DNA of 64,000 nucleotides from the NCBI GenBank assembly GCA_035578175.1, contig JAQMRL010000003.1, forward strand, positions 91,924,469-91,988,468. The letters are read 5' to 3'. Origin of the DNA: Catonia carolina (lineage: Eukaryota; Arthropoda; Insecta; Hemiptera; Achilidae). Made by a program: the position numbers and the translations under genes. The notes below the pieces were generated by a model. It did no database searches. It had not been told where the DNA came from and saw only the letters and a program-made list of their open reading frames with translations. Shown here piece by piece: positions 23,812 to 35,692 of the stretch. Every line of letters starts with the position of its first letter. Position 1 is the stretch's first letter.

Positions 23812-24155
23812 ACCTCCTTCACCCAGTGTTTAGCGTGCTACGCTGAAAAGCATTTTTTTTTTTTTTTTTTTTTTTGGTTTAACGTCCGACTGTTCTGCAA
23901 TTACTGCTAATGCAGACGGTGAAGGATGAAATGATATTTTGTAACGTATGAAAAAATGCCGTGCCTGAATGGGATTCGAACCCAAGACCGCATGATGAGA
24001 GGCGAGGCTGAAAAGCAGAGAATTCTAGGTTCGAGTCTCAGGTAGGGTCTGAAAAATTATTATTACACATCCAAACCCACCGTCCTTACCCGAGTAGTCG
24101 CTAATTATCAAGTTCTTGATGCGATTTTAAATAAACTAAAAAAAAACTCCTGAGA
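23812..24155 (+). mobile_element. SINE-3 copy split by SINE-1
   Basis: The head (ccacctccttcacccagtgt to gctgaaaagca) is separated from the rest by a SINE-1 insertion. The rest has the B-box-like ctaggttcgagtctc, then gggtctgaaaaattatta, tagtcgctaat and an A-rich end. The 11-bp gctgaaaagca occurs on both sides. Confidence 0.65.
23853..24006 (-). mobile_element. SINE-1 copy 2, inserted in SINE-3
   Basis: Minus-strand SINE-1, 154 bp, with a long poly-A tail (plus-strand T run at 23853-23875) and an intact B box (gggattcgaaccc on plus). It is 5'-truncated at gaggcgag. The perfect 11-bp target duplication gctgaaaagca lies at 23842-23852 and 24007-24017. Confidence 0.85.
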
Positions 24156-24159
24156 AAAG

Positions 24160-25140
24160 AAGAAGAGCTACTTTCATCGTTTGCTTTACTAAACTAAGAA
24201 TAAACCAAACATTTCATAAAAATATCAGGATGCAGGATTGTTGTTAACTGTAAAAAATATAGTTATAAGATTCAAAATCAATTTTCAAAAATAGTTCTAG
24301 GAAATGTGTTACTACTGAAACTAGCACTATTCCATGTAAAACTAAATAACGGTCTGAATCTTAGAAGAACAAATAAATAAAGCTACAAGTAAAAGACATC
24401 TTCAAATTCATTCGATAATACCATTAAGTAACTGGATCGTAAATTTTATTAAATCATACTCATAAATTAATTTTATGACGTATTTACTCATAATTTTAAC
24501 TTCTAATTTATGAAGATAAAATAATAGTTTGTACATAAGTATATTTAGTAACTGACAAGAGAAATGTGAGATAGTAAATTTTGTTATAATATGCGAGGTA
24601 ACAAATGGTTTACACAACATTGTAAACATCTGTGTAGTTTACAACGTGTGTAGTAAAGGGGAACTAAAACTGAGGTATCTTTCAGCAAACAATAATAAAT
24701 TTATCTTTTTAAACCAGAAACATGCACGGTTCTTTATATTGCTGTCTTAAATATTTTTTCTATTGAAGGATACACTATTCAATTATTCTATTTTTATTTG
24801 TGTCAATAAATGTTTGGATTTATTAATACCATTTCGTGAGCTTTAACAAATGTAGAAGTAAACTGCGTCAACTCTGTGGTGGAATATACTGAAAATGTTT
24901 TACAATGAGTATCAAATAAGCTAGATAATATCGTTTGAAATACAGTACTTGTAGAAACATTAAAAGTATTCTTTGATTCATTTATTAACCTCTTGACGGA
25001 CATTGACAAATATGAAACCATTATCACCACAGCTAGATATCTTTCAAATTCTTTGACGCCTAATTGCCATATATGTTACCAGAAACCTTTCTTGGTTGCA
25101 CTGCACTCATGCTGCGTTATCAGCTGTTATTCATAATATG
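24160..25140. other. No recognisable gene; possible decayed transposon interior
   Basis: AT-rich. It lies between the transposase remnants at 23455-23639 and 25755-25890 and could be their degraded centre, but I see no matching peptide. Confidence 0.3.
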
Positions 25141-25143
25141 CAC

Positions 25144-25595
25144 TGCCCAAAACAGCCAGGTAGAGTGTTAAATTATTTGCACTCGATCTGCTAGTTTCAG
25201 GGCTACAAAAAGAAGTTCTGTTTCTTATCACATGGTCAGCCAATTATATGACTGAAACATTTAGTAACAGGTAAAGGTGTAAAAGACACTAGTCAAAGTT
25301 ATCTTTTCTGAGATTAATGAATTTAAATATACAGCCAGACTATGTGGTGATGAAGGGAAGGTGTAATTTGCAGGGTGGAAAATATATGCTTTTCAGAGGG
25401 CCTGGATGCTAATAAGCTTACTGTTCAATTCAATTAGGAAGGCATTGGTAAAGCGCCTTACTCTTCAATTTACTTTAAGATCCTATTGACCTCTAAAGAG
25501 GTGCCTCTAGAGTGGGGGTTTAGAGGTCTTAGAAGTTAGAAGGGGGCCGCTAGAGGTTCAAACCAGCCTATTGGTTGATGACCTGAACAACAACA
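25144..25595 (+). repeat. AAC repeat, copy 6, with extra internal segment
   Basis: Family member ending gacctgaacaacaac. About 70 bp of extra, locally repetitive sequence (variants of cctctagag, 25490-25555) precede the ggttcaaaccagcc block. Confidence 0.75.
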
Positions 25596-25754
25596 TTCAT
25601 TAGTGTAATTGCGTTTTTTCAGAGCGAGGTACCTAATGGTTATTTTTCAAATTTAGCTTGTCCCTCAAGAGGTTAAAATTAGCGACATGTGCGCAATCTA
25701 CTGTAACATACGGTCTAGTTGAAATAAATAACTACTTGTTTTCGCTTTCGCATT

Positions 25755-25890
25755 TTACAGACGTATTAATGAAGCTTTTACGCAGTTAAAGGAAAGCCCT
25801 GTTGAACTACGGAAAGCAACAAGAGCCATTCTTAAACGAGCAGAAAAATGCATTGAAGTCGGTGGAGACACTTTTGAAAATTTACTGTAA
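25755..25890 (+). pseudogene. Transposase C-terminal remnant
   Basis: The plus strand encodes RINEAFTQLKESPVELRKATR, then AILKRAEKCIEVGGDTFENLL and a stop at 25888. Endings of the form R...CIE..GG.FE.LL are typical of insect IS630/Tc-type transposases. It may belong with the N-terminal remnant 2.1 kb upstream. Confidence 0.55.
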
Positions 25891-26029
25891 TTTGGTTGAA
25901 TAGATTTAGATTAATGTTTTTCCAGTTAATTTTACTTTGTACTGTTATGAATAAAAATTCATTTAATCAAACATCTATTAGCTTTCCGTGTACTTTATTT
26001 ACACCGTGTTGTTGAGAATAAAATTTTCT

Positions 26030-26420
26030 ACAAGGTTTATTCAAAATTTTTATCTGTTTCTGTGTGAAATAACAAAGTTATTGTTGCCCAAAGATGAAAC
26101 ATGTGTTTTTTCCACTCCATTTTTTTTCATTTGACACTAGTTTTTCTCAAAAACGACTTAACTTACAGTTCTGGGATCTGTTTTATTCAGTTTATCAGGT
26201 CAAACTATAAGAAACGATTGAAATCGCCCCTTAATTACCAGAATTTCAGGAAGACCTCATTTCACCTGGTGAGCTGAAATCCGTGCGAAATCTTTCTCTA
26301 GCCGTAACTCGGTAACGAAGCATTTCCGGACCAATGTTTATATAAACTTTTTCATTATTTTTACATGTACAATAAGCTCTCAAAGTTTCTGCATATCTGT
26401 ATAATCACTCTGTATAATGT
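26030..26420 (+). repeat. Diverged repeat shared with 35935-36340
   Basis: Common landmarks in order: agtttttctcaaaaacg/ttgtttttcgggacc, gaaattct..cgaaa, taactcggtaac(g/t)ga and a ccggacc..tgttt block. The second copy leads into a Helitron-like terminus, so this may be an end-less relative of that element. Confidence 0.4.
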
Positions 26421-26421
26421 G

Positions 26422-27388
26422 TAGGTCTATTAATTTTTGCTTCGTATATTTCTGTTTAAATGTTGCATATTCAACTGATTATGATTGTAAAGATTTACAT
26501 TTAATGATATAACTATTTGTATAAAGAATATTTTTACTAAGATTTTCTGGTAATCGGTTTTAAATACATCCAGATTCTGATGCTATATTAAATGCATTCG
26601 ACAACGTACAATACAAACGAGGGATTTATGTTGGTACAAACTTGTGCGTGTGATTGTACATGATTCATAATACGTATTTGTATTTCGTATGAAATAGTAG
26701 AAAAAGGTAGGGGCGTGAACCTCTTTTCACTCCTTTTGGGAAAAATTAAAAAAAAACATATAGAATAGGATTTCAGAGCCAAGTTTTACAAACTGAAGAG
26801 AAAAAGATCAATTCTTCATTCTTTCCTTCTACATTTTTCTTCTTATTCTTATTTTGTTCATTTTTCGTATATTCCATCGTTTTATTCGAATTCTCTCATT
26901 CTACATCTCCTTGCTCAATATATAAAAGAGGTACATTATTAAAAACGACAATCGTACATTTCATTCTTGTCTGTATATTTTTGCCAAACCATGTCGTCTG
27001 TCTATGTCTTCCTCTTTTCTATTTTTCTTTCTCCTTTTTCTTTTATTGTGCTTCGTTCTTCTAAGCTATTGCTAGCCTAAAAACGATGTCTGGCGCTTGA
27101 GTTTTCTCTATTTTGATTTATCCCTTTGTAATCCGCTGTTTAGTGAAATATATTTCTGTATCCTATATCACTCTGAGCAATGAATATGCATATTTCTCAT
27201 TGTTGAATTTTTATATTCAGTGTACAAATAATGGAAAAAGAAATTTTTGTCATCCTTTTTGTAAATAGAGATTCTTCACAAATTTTTCATTCGAATGCAA
27301 AATATTTTAATTATTTTTTTAGGAATTTCCTTTAACAATTGAATATCTGTAAACTACACGTAAATTGACCATCCATTTTTAATTTTCG
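26422..27388. other. No recognisable gene; pyrimidine-rich stretch
   Basis: AT-rich, with a pyrimidine-rich run at about 26815-27060 on the plus strand. No feature is supported. Confidence 0.4.
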
Positions 27389-27391
27389 TTA

Positions 27392-27650
27392 TTAGCAAAA
27401 ATTCAGCGTTTCCAATCAAAGCTTTTACGAAGGATAGTTAACGCCCGCTATTATGTAACCAATAAAACGCTACACTTAGACCTAAACGTACCCTACATAA
27501 ATGACGGTTTCTTAAAACTCTATACAAAATTTAGGAAGAAAATCGTGAACCACTATAACCTATTGATCTCAAATCTGGCTACGCAGACTCTCCCAAACAA
27601 TCCAATAAGAAGTCTAAAACGTTGATGGAGCCGGGACTTCATCTATTAAC
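27392..27650 (+). pseudogene. Jockey-type LINE reverse transcriptase C-terminal remnant
   Basis: The plus strand encodes IQRFQSKLLRRIVNARYYVTN, then KTLHLDLNVPYINDGFLKL and RSLKR. This matches the IQRFQSK.LR.I..APWYV.N..LH.DL block of jockey-clade RTs (compare 29735-30774 and 55443-56515). It is truncated at the 5' end. Confidence 0.65.
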
Positions 27651-27710
27651 GTAGTACTGAAATTGACTATTCATTACAATGTTCTAAATCTGCTTTCTTC
27701 TCTTGATCCT

Positions 27711-27879
27711 GCCGGCCGCATTGGCGTAGTTGGTAACGTGTTTGCCTCTCATCATGCGGTCTTGGGCTTGAATCCCATTCAGGCCCGGCATATTTTCATA
27801 CGTTACAAAAAATCATTTTATCCTTCACCGTCTGCATTAGCAGTAATTGCAGAACAGTCGGAGGTTAAACAAAAAAAAA
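27711..27879 (+). mobile_element. SINE-1 copy 3
   Basis: Full-length tRNA-derived SINE starting gccggccgcattggcgtag (A box), with a B box one substitution from consensus (gggcttgaatccc), the family body and an A-rich tail. The 27 bases upstream are also found upstream of the copy at 59373-59539. Confidence 0.85.
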
Positions 27880-27884
27880 TTATT

Positions 27885-29095
27885 AGTTTGTTTAAAAACA
27901 TTTTTGAACCTTCGTTTCAAAATTTCAGTTTACAAAACTCTTTTGAGACCAATTTTGACTTATAGTGTTTAGCTCATTGAAGCAGCGATAGAGTAGCTTA
28001 AAGTCGATCAAGGTTAAATTCTGATTGATTGTTAAATTCTCCATCGCCCATTAAATATTAAATATTATACACAGAAATTTTGCAGCTCATTTTACTGTAA
28101 TCAAAATGAAAGACTCAAAAAATTTCTGTAATATAGTATAAAAAATAAAGCGTGTAAATTACTTTTTATAAAAAAAGTTAGTTTTCATTTCATTGTTCTA
28201 TACTCATTGTTTAACTATGGACACCGGTAAAACGGTAATAAAATAAAAGGAATAACTTTTGAATTTCAAGAAACTACAGTTAATAACTGTTTGCTACTTG
28301 AAAATCTGTTTTTATTAAAACAAATTTAAAAAACTTGTTTTAGAAATTAATTAAGTTAAATATTCTAGGTAAAACTATGCAGAACGCACGGATTCAGAAC
28401 GTCATTCTTTTTGAAGTCAGTTAAACTGTGTAGTACTTTCAATGATAATCGTTCTGGAGGGAGATTATTGCTTTAAAGTGATTGTATTATTTAATACCCA
28501 CTATAATTAAACTACATACATTTCTTTCTATTATCTAGTTAAATTTTATTAAATTTTTAAAGCATTGTTTTAGTTTTATTGTACATTTATTGTCGCTATG
28601 TTTTAAACACAAGTCATGGTTCGCTCATGTTGGCTACACTGATTAGGCTATAAGGTATTATTCAATGGTTTAAATTAATTTTGTTATCTTATTGTTCATA
28701 TGATCCATAAAAGATTTATAGCACTTAAAACTAACAATACATCTGCAATTTTTATTTTCCGATTGAATTTTGAGACAATTGCCGCTCGTTCTTCTACACT
28801 AAATTGTTTTTGGAGAGATCTGAACCGGTGGATATTTCTACCGGAAGTTCCCCTAAAGGTTCAAATTTTGATATGTTCTCTGCTTATCTAAAGTGCATTA
28901 GATCTATGGCTTAAATTGTTCTAATATTGAATAAAGTAACTTGGTCAAACTTTAAAATGCACCGTAAAATGACCCTTGTTTAGAACTACTGAAGTTGTTA
29001 ACTTTTGTGGAATATTTTGAAGATAATTTTACATTTTAATTAAGTCAATGCTTTTCGATTTCTGAAATTAGATAAAATCATTTACTTTAGAACGT
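27885..29095. other. No recognisable gene
   Basis: AT-rich; a 63-codon plus-strand frame at 28700-28891 has no recognisable motif. Confidence 0.4.
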
Positions 29096-29097
29096 TT

Positions 29098-30561
29098 TAC
29101 TTTCTCATGCCTATGTAGGAAGAATAGTATTGTTTTCATGTCAATTTTTCGAAATTGAGTCTTCACCGGATACACGTTTTCAGACCCCCTAAACCCAAAG
29201 CCATAATTTTAGCGATTGGTCTGCGAGTGTGTGTGTTTGTGAACCAAATATCTCATAAACAGAAAATCGTACAATGTTAAAACTTAAGTTAAGTAGCCTA
29301 CTACTAGAGGACCTGACACGAACATTTTCATTAAAATTGGTCAACCGGAAGTAGTAGTTTATTCGTGTTACTTTTCAGTTTTTGCGATTTTCGCAAAAAC
29401 GGCTTCTACGATTATTTTAAATATCGCCTCATAAACTAAATTTTTATGCCGTAGAAAATATTGTAGACGCCATGTCTGCTTAAATTCTTGGGAAGTTTGT
29501 TACCTTGTAAAATTTTTTTTTATTTATTTTTTTTAATATTACGGCCTTTATTTGAGTTTTAGGGGGAAAACGTATAATATTAAAGTTGTAGAAAATTTAA
29601 AAACCTACAACTTTTATTTTAAAAATTTCTTTGCATAATGCTTAGTTAAGCGGTAATTAGTAATTTTCTGTTTTTCCATGGAAATCTCTAAAAAAGTGGA
29701 TTTTTGAAGATTTCGGCATTAGTATGAATTTATTTCTGATATTATTTCGGAGAAGTTACAAATCCATCTTGACAAAATTCACGAATGGTGTAAGAAATGG
29801 AGAGTGAAGATTAATGAGGATAAGTCAACGCACGTAACATTTACATTAAAGAAACCAACATGTCCAGTGGTCAGCTTGAACAATACAGTAATCCCTCAAA
29901 AGGATGTAGTTAAATATCTGGGTTTACATCTAGGTCGAAGACTCACGTGGTGAAGTCATATATGGGCGAAACGAAAGCAACTTGGGCTGAAGTTACGTTA
30001 ATTATTCTGGCTCTTAGGCAGTAGGTCTCAACTCTCCCTTAAAAATAAAGTACTCTTATACAAAGTACTACTCAAACCAATTTGGACGTATGGGTTAGAG
30101 CTATGGGGTACAGCTAGTTCATCAAATATAGAAATACTGCAGCGCTTTCAATCAAAATGCCTGAGACTGATCGCTGCAGCCCCATGGTACGTAACAAATG
30201 AAATACTACACAATGACCTAAACCTGCCCTTCATAAAAGAAGAAATCAAACAACATAGCGAAAAACATTTACAAAAACTAGAAGACCATCAGAATCCATT
30301 AGCGATTAGCCTCCTTGACAACAGCGAAGATACTCACAGACTGAAACGCTTTAAACCATTGGACTTACCTCTACGATTTTGTTAGTCATTTAATTTTAAT
30401 TTTTTTATTTTATTTTTTATCTTTTCTACTTCAACTGCTAATCATCAGCATCTCATAATTGGCGTCGTTTTCATCTCTACCATCGTCATTGTCATCTCCA
30501 ACTTCAACTCTTTGTGTTTCGGGATGTTGATTCACGGTTTATCAAGTTTGATTTTGTATAG

Positions 30562-30592
<31 letters not shown>

Positions 30593-31053
30593 TTTTGTTT
30601 CTTCACAGTTTGGTCTTTTTCAAACACACTACTGAGTGTAGTTTGTGTTTTAATTCTAAGGACATTACTCAGATTTTCTCATATTTGCTTAAAGTTATTG
30701 TATTTATTAACTGATTGCAAAAGAAAACTATACTGTTACAAAAAAAAAGTATGGATTTAAAGACTAAACAGTACTATATAATCACAATTATAGGAAATTA
30801 AAAAATCTACAACTTTTAATTTAAGTCTTTTCCTCTACAGAGCCTAGTTTAGCGTGAAAGAGTGATTTTCCGTGTTATTAAGCCAAACAAGGTTGGTTTT
30901 TATTTTGCATCATTCACTTATGATTAAAATAAGGTTATGTTTTTTGAGATTAGTTTTTCGGATTATTTCTGATGTTTTTTACTTATTTTAGGTTAAATTG
31001 GTCATTATTTGCATTGGCAAGAGAAAGTCGTGTGAGTGTTTCGCACCAGATTT
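29098..31053 (-). mobile_element. C element split by a LINE
   Basis: Minus-orientation copy. It starts at actttctcatgcctatgtag (right terminus) and passes the (GT)n tract near 29230 and the actactacttccgg block. It breaks off at 29734, resumes at about 30775 (ataggaaattaaa), and reaches the left terminus ggcaagagaaagtcgtgtg...ccagattt at 31053. The two halves are consecutive in the family consensus. Confidence 0.75.
29735..30774 (+). pseudogene. 5'-truncated jockey-type LINE inside a C element
   Basis: The coding remnant at about 29740-30385 reads HLDKIHEWCKKWRVKINEDKS, VKYLGLHLGRRLTW, WTYGLELWGTASSSNIE, IQRFQSK-like and APWYV blocks, and ends LPLRFC before a stop. Two in-frame stops (near 29952 and 29999) inactivate it. 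The 3' untranslated part carries a (TA)n tract at 30561-30589. The same family is seen at 55443-56515. Confidence 0.8.
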
Positions 31054-31054
31054 A

Positions 31055-32160
31055 TTATGTTACATTCGGCTTAGGTTCACTGTTAGGTCTTAAGTCAACT
31101 GTAGGTTGTTCTAAGACGAACAGAAACCTGTTCATTTCCGCTCGTACAATTTGCCTGCGAACGCCTGAAACCAGTGAGCAAGTAGTGAACAGCTTGAATG
31201 GTTACAGGAAAGTTGTATTATTCGTAAAAAATAAAGGTTATAGTAATTAACGAATAGCAGAAAGGAAAATCTTGTTTGTAAGCTTGCTCGGTGACTTCTT
31301 TAATTATATATTTTTTATTTAGATAAATCCAATTGCTAATAAAAAACACACATTTAAAGTTAGGATGTTATTTCCTTTCTTGTAGTTTTAATCAAAGTTT
31401 CATTCTTGTATAGTAGAAACGTTATTGTGTATTTTGAAAGTTTTTTTGGTAAAGACTACAATCCGAAAGTTTCTATTCTTAAAAGGGGTTTCTTATTTTA
31501 TGATGATGGTGTAAAAGTAAATAAGCCAGAGTTGAAAGAGTGAGGAAAAGATGTATAGTTTATCTTTTAAACGTCTCTTGTTTTCTAAGAAAAAAAATGT
31601 TATAGACGCATTATGTTTATTATTATCATAATTTGAAAATAATATTTTGTACCATTAAATTTGTAATTTGAATTAACACATTTTTAGGTGTTTCCATTTG
31701 AGTTGGTCATAGCCAAAATGAAATAGCTAATTCAATATTCAATATTCTCTCTTATGGTTATAATCATAAAAAAAGATTTTAAATTAATTTTGTGCTTAAA
31801 AAACGACGATTATTTTATGTTCAGACGTATATAAATATTTATTAATTCGTATAATCAAACAACACGATGTTAAAAAATCATATACTCGAATATTTTAAAA
31901 TTTTAAATGACTTTTGTGGGATATGGTGCATAATTTTTTTCATTCTGGTACAAACACGATTGAAAAATTCAACAATAGCTTTTTTACTAATAATAGAAAC
32001 ATGAAATTCTAAACCAAAATTTGTTCAAAATTTTTAATTTTGAAATCCCACACACATTTCTGGCAATAATAGTTTTTTTTAAATTTTATTATTGTCTAAT
32101 ACGTCTTTCAAATCTTCCAGACAATATATACGATTACATAAACTTTTTTAGATATGTTTA
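31055..32160. other. No recognisable gene
   Basis: It lies between two inverted C elements. The first 200 bp are GC-richer and carry a 92-codon frame (30972-31250) that starts within the C element, so it is probably not a gene. Confidence 0.4.
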
Positions 32161-32162
32161 TT

Positions 32163-33150
32163 AAAAATCTGGTGCGAAACACTCACACAACTTTCTCTTG
32201 CCAATGAAAATAATAGCCGGCTGCATTGGCGAAGTTGGTAACGTGCTCGCCTCTCATCATGCGGTCTTGGGTTCGAATCCCATTCAGGCACGACATTTTT
32301 TCATACGTTACAAAAAATCATTTCATCATTCACCGTCTGCATTAGCAGTAATTGCAGAACAGTCGGACGTTAAACCAAAAAAAAAAAAGAAATGCAAATA
32401 ATGAACATTATAACCTAATATTATTAATAAAACATTATTTAGAAATAAACAAAAAACTAACCTTAAAAAACATAACCTTATTTCAATCATGATTGAAAAA
32501 CGAAAAATGAAAACCAACCTCAGATTGGCTTAAAAATACGGAAAATCGCTCTTTCACCCTAAACTAGGCTCTGTTGAGAAAAATTCTCTAAATAAAAGTT
32601 GTATATCTTTTAATTCCTATAAATTTGATTACACTTTTTTGTCGTAATAAGGCTGAAATCTTTAAAATATCGATTTTTTACACGTTTTCGTGGGAATAAA
32701 CGAGTAAATTGCTAATTACCTCTAAACTAAGCGTTATACAAAAAAATGTTTGAAATCAAAGTTGTAGGATTTTAAATTATCTACAACTTTAATTAAATAC
32801 GTTTTTACGTTAAAATGCATATTTACGCCATAATCTTAAAAAAACAAATTTTACGTGATAACAGCCTCTCCAAGAAGTTTAGCAGATATGTCGCCTACCC
32901 TATCTTGTAAAGCATAAAAAATTTAGTAAACGTGGCGATTTAAAAAAAAAATTGAAAGGACCAGTTTTTGAGAAAATCGCAAAAAGTGAAAAATTACTCG
33001 AATAAACTACTACTTCCAGTTGACCGATTTTGATGAAAATGTTCGTGTCAGGTCCGGTAGTGGTGTCTAACTTAAGTTTTAAGTTCGTACAATGTTCCGT
33101 TCTTGAGATATTCTGTTCACACACAGACACACACGCGCGCGCGCACACAG
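32163..33150 (+). mobile_element. C element, left part, split within its (CA)n tract
   Basis: Starts aaatctggtgcgaaacac with actttctcttgcc, holds a SINE-1 insertion, and runs through actactacttccag to a (CA)n/(CG)n tract at 33117-33148. It then stops. The missing right end of the consensus appears in the same orientation at 37925-38082. Confidence 0.75.
32215..32390 (+). mobile_element. SINE-1 copy 4, inserted in C element
   Basis: Full-length SINE of 176 bp from agccggctgcattggcg to a long A tail. The target duplication is aatgaaaataat (32203-32214) against aatgcaaataat (32391-32402), one mismatch. The surrounding C element reads through when the SINE is removed. Confidence 0.9.
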
Positions 33151-33332
33151 GTTTTCCCCGGGTACGTTCCGAGGTCAAAAGTCCGAACCACACGTTCCGA
33201 GGACATCATTAATTAATCAGTTTTTCTGGAAAATATATGCATCACTGTGTTGTAAAAATTTTTTTATGCGTCCCGAATAGTCAAATTTTGAGCTATCGCA
33301 ACTTTTTAAGTTTTTTGAAACTACCATACCAT

Positions 33333-33900
33333 CTGAGGACCATAACATTTAGTCATCGAAGTGAGGACACACACAAAAAAACCGTTAAAAATGATTTTCA
33401 TTCACTATTTGAGGACCATAGTATTTAGCCATCGAAGTGAGGACACACACCAAAAAACCGTTAAAAATGATTTTCATTCACTATCTGAGGACCATAGTAT
33501 TTGGCCATCTAAGTGAGGACACACACCAAAAACCGTTAAAAATGATTTTCATTCACTATCTGAGGACCATAGTATTTAGCCATCGCAGTGAGGACACACA
33601 CCAAAAAACCGTTAAAAATGATTTTCATTCACTATCTGAGGACCATAGTATTTAGCCATCGAAGTGAGGACACACACCAAAAAACCGTTAAAATGATTTT
33701 CATTCACTGTTAGAGGACCTTGTACTTCTTCCATCTCACCGAGGACACACACGAATTGCATTCCCGGCTACAAACCGAGGACCATAGTATTTAGCCATCG
33801 AAGTGAAGACACACACCGAAAATCTGTTAAAAATAATTTTCATTCACTATCTGAGGACCTTGTATTTCTTCCATCTCACCGAGGACACACGCAAATTGCC
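33333..33900. repeat. 76-bp minisatellite, about seven to eight units
   Basis: Units begin (c/t)tgaggaccatagtattta and contain gaggacacacacc and aaaaatgattttcattcact. Unit starts are near 33333, 33411, 33486, 33562, 33638, 33709, 33776 and 33850. The central units are nearly identical. The last ones switch to a variant (ccttgtacttcttccatctc). Because 76 is not a multiple of three, the frames through it are chance. Confidence 0.9.
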
Positions 33901-34366
33901 ATTATAAAATTGCCTCCAGGCTACAAACCGTGGACCATAGTTCTACACCATTGTTTTGAGTAGGCCTACTTTAATTGTAGCAACCCACACATCGGCAAAA
34001 TTATTTATTTTACATTTGGTAGCGATCAGAGAAAGAAGATGACCTTGTAATGACCTTCCCGCGAATTTTAATTGTAATTTTTTAATACAAGCATTCGCGA
34101 CTGTGTTTCATCCAACGTACATAAGTCTACTACATTCGTGTATAGCCCTCTGATGTTTGCCCTTCGTTACAGAATTTTATTTTCATTTCAGGTTACATCT
34201 TTTAAAAGACATAAAACTAGGAACCACAAGATTTAAAAGACAAAATCTGTTAAACTCTCTATTAACTTAATTAATGTACTTAAAAGAAAATACATGTATT
34301 AAAATAAATTAATTAGTTACTTACTGTTTATTTTTATCAAGAAACATTTTTAACAACTATAAATTT

Positions 34367-35460
34367 TCATACATCAAAAAAGTAACAGTTGCCATAAAAA
34401 ATAACCACGTCACAATAGATGTTAAATATACAAGCATCCAGCCGTTTTCTCATGGACTGGTAAACTCTTTCTAAGATCCCAGGTGTCTCACGTATCCTCT
34501 GAATCCCATTAATAATCCTTGTGAGCAACTCTTCTTTGGTATCCACAGGCGAGTCGTAGACAAGCGACTTTAAATGTCCCCATGAGAAAAGTCTAGAGGA
34601 TTGAGGTCAGGTGGCCTTGCAGGCCATGCTACTAGGGCTCCTCGTCCAATCCATCTGTTAGGGTATGCTTCATTTAGAAATTCTTTAACTCGTAATATGT
34701 AATGAGCCGGAGCCCCATCCTGTATAAACCTCATTTTGTTGCGTGTGTTTAGAGGCACATCTTCGAGTAACTCGTGCAGATTATTAATCAATAAATGTAA
34801 ATAGTTTTCGCCATTAAGCGTAGCAGGTAAAAAATGGATAAAAATTTTGTCACCCAGAATAGCAGCCCATACGTTTACAGAAAACTGATATTGGTGACGG
34901 TTCTCTGAAATAGCACGTGAGTTTTCAATTGGCCACATGTGAGTATTGTGGATGTTAACAATAGCCAATCTTGAAAATTTTGCTTCATCAGTAAAAAAAA
35001 GTTGCTTAAGAAATTTGGACTGGTGCACCTTTCGATAAGCCATTGGCATAGCTGAACACAGGGAAAGTAATCTTTAGGCATAAGAGCCTGAACCTTTTGA
35101 TAGTGACAGGAATGCAACTGCTGCTCATGCAAAACCTTTCAGACAATTGAATGACTAACACCGAAATCCATAGCTAGCTCTCTTACTTCTTCCAGGATGA
35201 TTCTCTATTTCATCCAATTCGGCTGTACACGTTGTACGTGGCCATCCTGATCTACCAACTTTTTTTGGTTGTAAGGTTCCTGTCTCTCTTAACCTTCTAT
35301 GAATGGAAGAAAACATTTTGTGAGACGTTAACTGTCTATTAAGAAAATGTTCCTGATAGAGGCGTCTAGCCTCTAGACTGTTGCAACGTGCGGGACCGTA
35401 CATTAAATGCATATCTGCCATCTCACTTTTAGTGTAAATAATATTCATATTACCCGCCAT
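34367..35460 (-). pseudogene. Transposase, IS630/Tc1-mariner superfamily, broken
   Basis: The N-terminal part encodes a DUF4817-like helix-turn-helix region: KSEMADMHLMYGPARCNSLEA, then SIHRRLRETGTLQPKK. The catalytic part has FTDEAKFSR (first Asp), FSVNVWAAI, FIQDGAPAH (second Asp) and PPDLNPLD (third acidic residue, about 36 residues later). It continues HLKSLVYDSPVDTKEELLTR to a stop near 34367. At least three frame shifts (near 35190, 35045 and 34580) and a stop near 35144 destroy it. A working copy would cut and paste the element through its inverted repeats. The start ATG is taken at 35458-35460, before AGNMNIIYTKSEM. Confidence 0.8.
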
Positions 35461-35692
35461 GGTGAATGAGATGTTTTCTGCATCAAAAATTAACTGCAAC
35501 AGCACACTAACTTGTATTACAGGACAGATATTTACTTAATGAGGAATGGAAAAATAACTGCTTGTAATATTTATTTAGATTATTTACAACAATGTATTTT
35601 TTGTTATATCATATGTTTTAAATAAAACATATGATTTATTTTCTTAAATCATGTTTTAATACAAGTGTTTTCTTTTAAGTATTACATTAATT

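Noticed and set aside
33437..33655. Repetitive 72-codon frame with EDTHQKTVKND-like units
   Set aside because: It reads through a 76-bp tandem repeat, which cannot keep one frame. The apparent peptide repeat is a by-product.
33333..33900. CRISPR-like array
   Set aside because: Units are contiguous 76-bp tandem repeats without unique spacers, in a eukaryotic genome.
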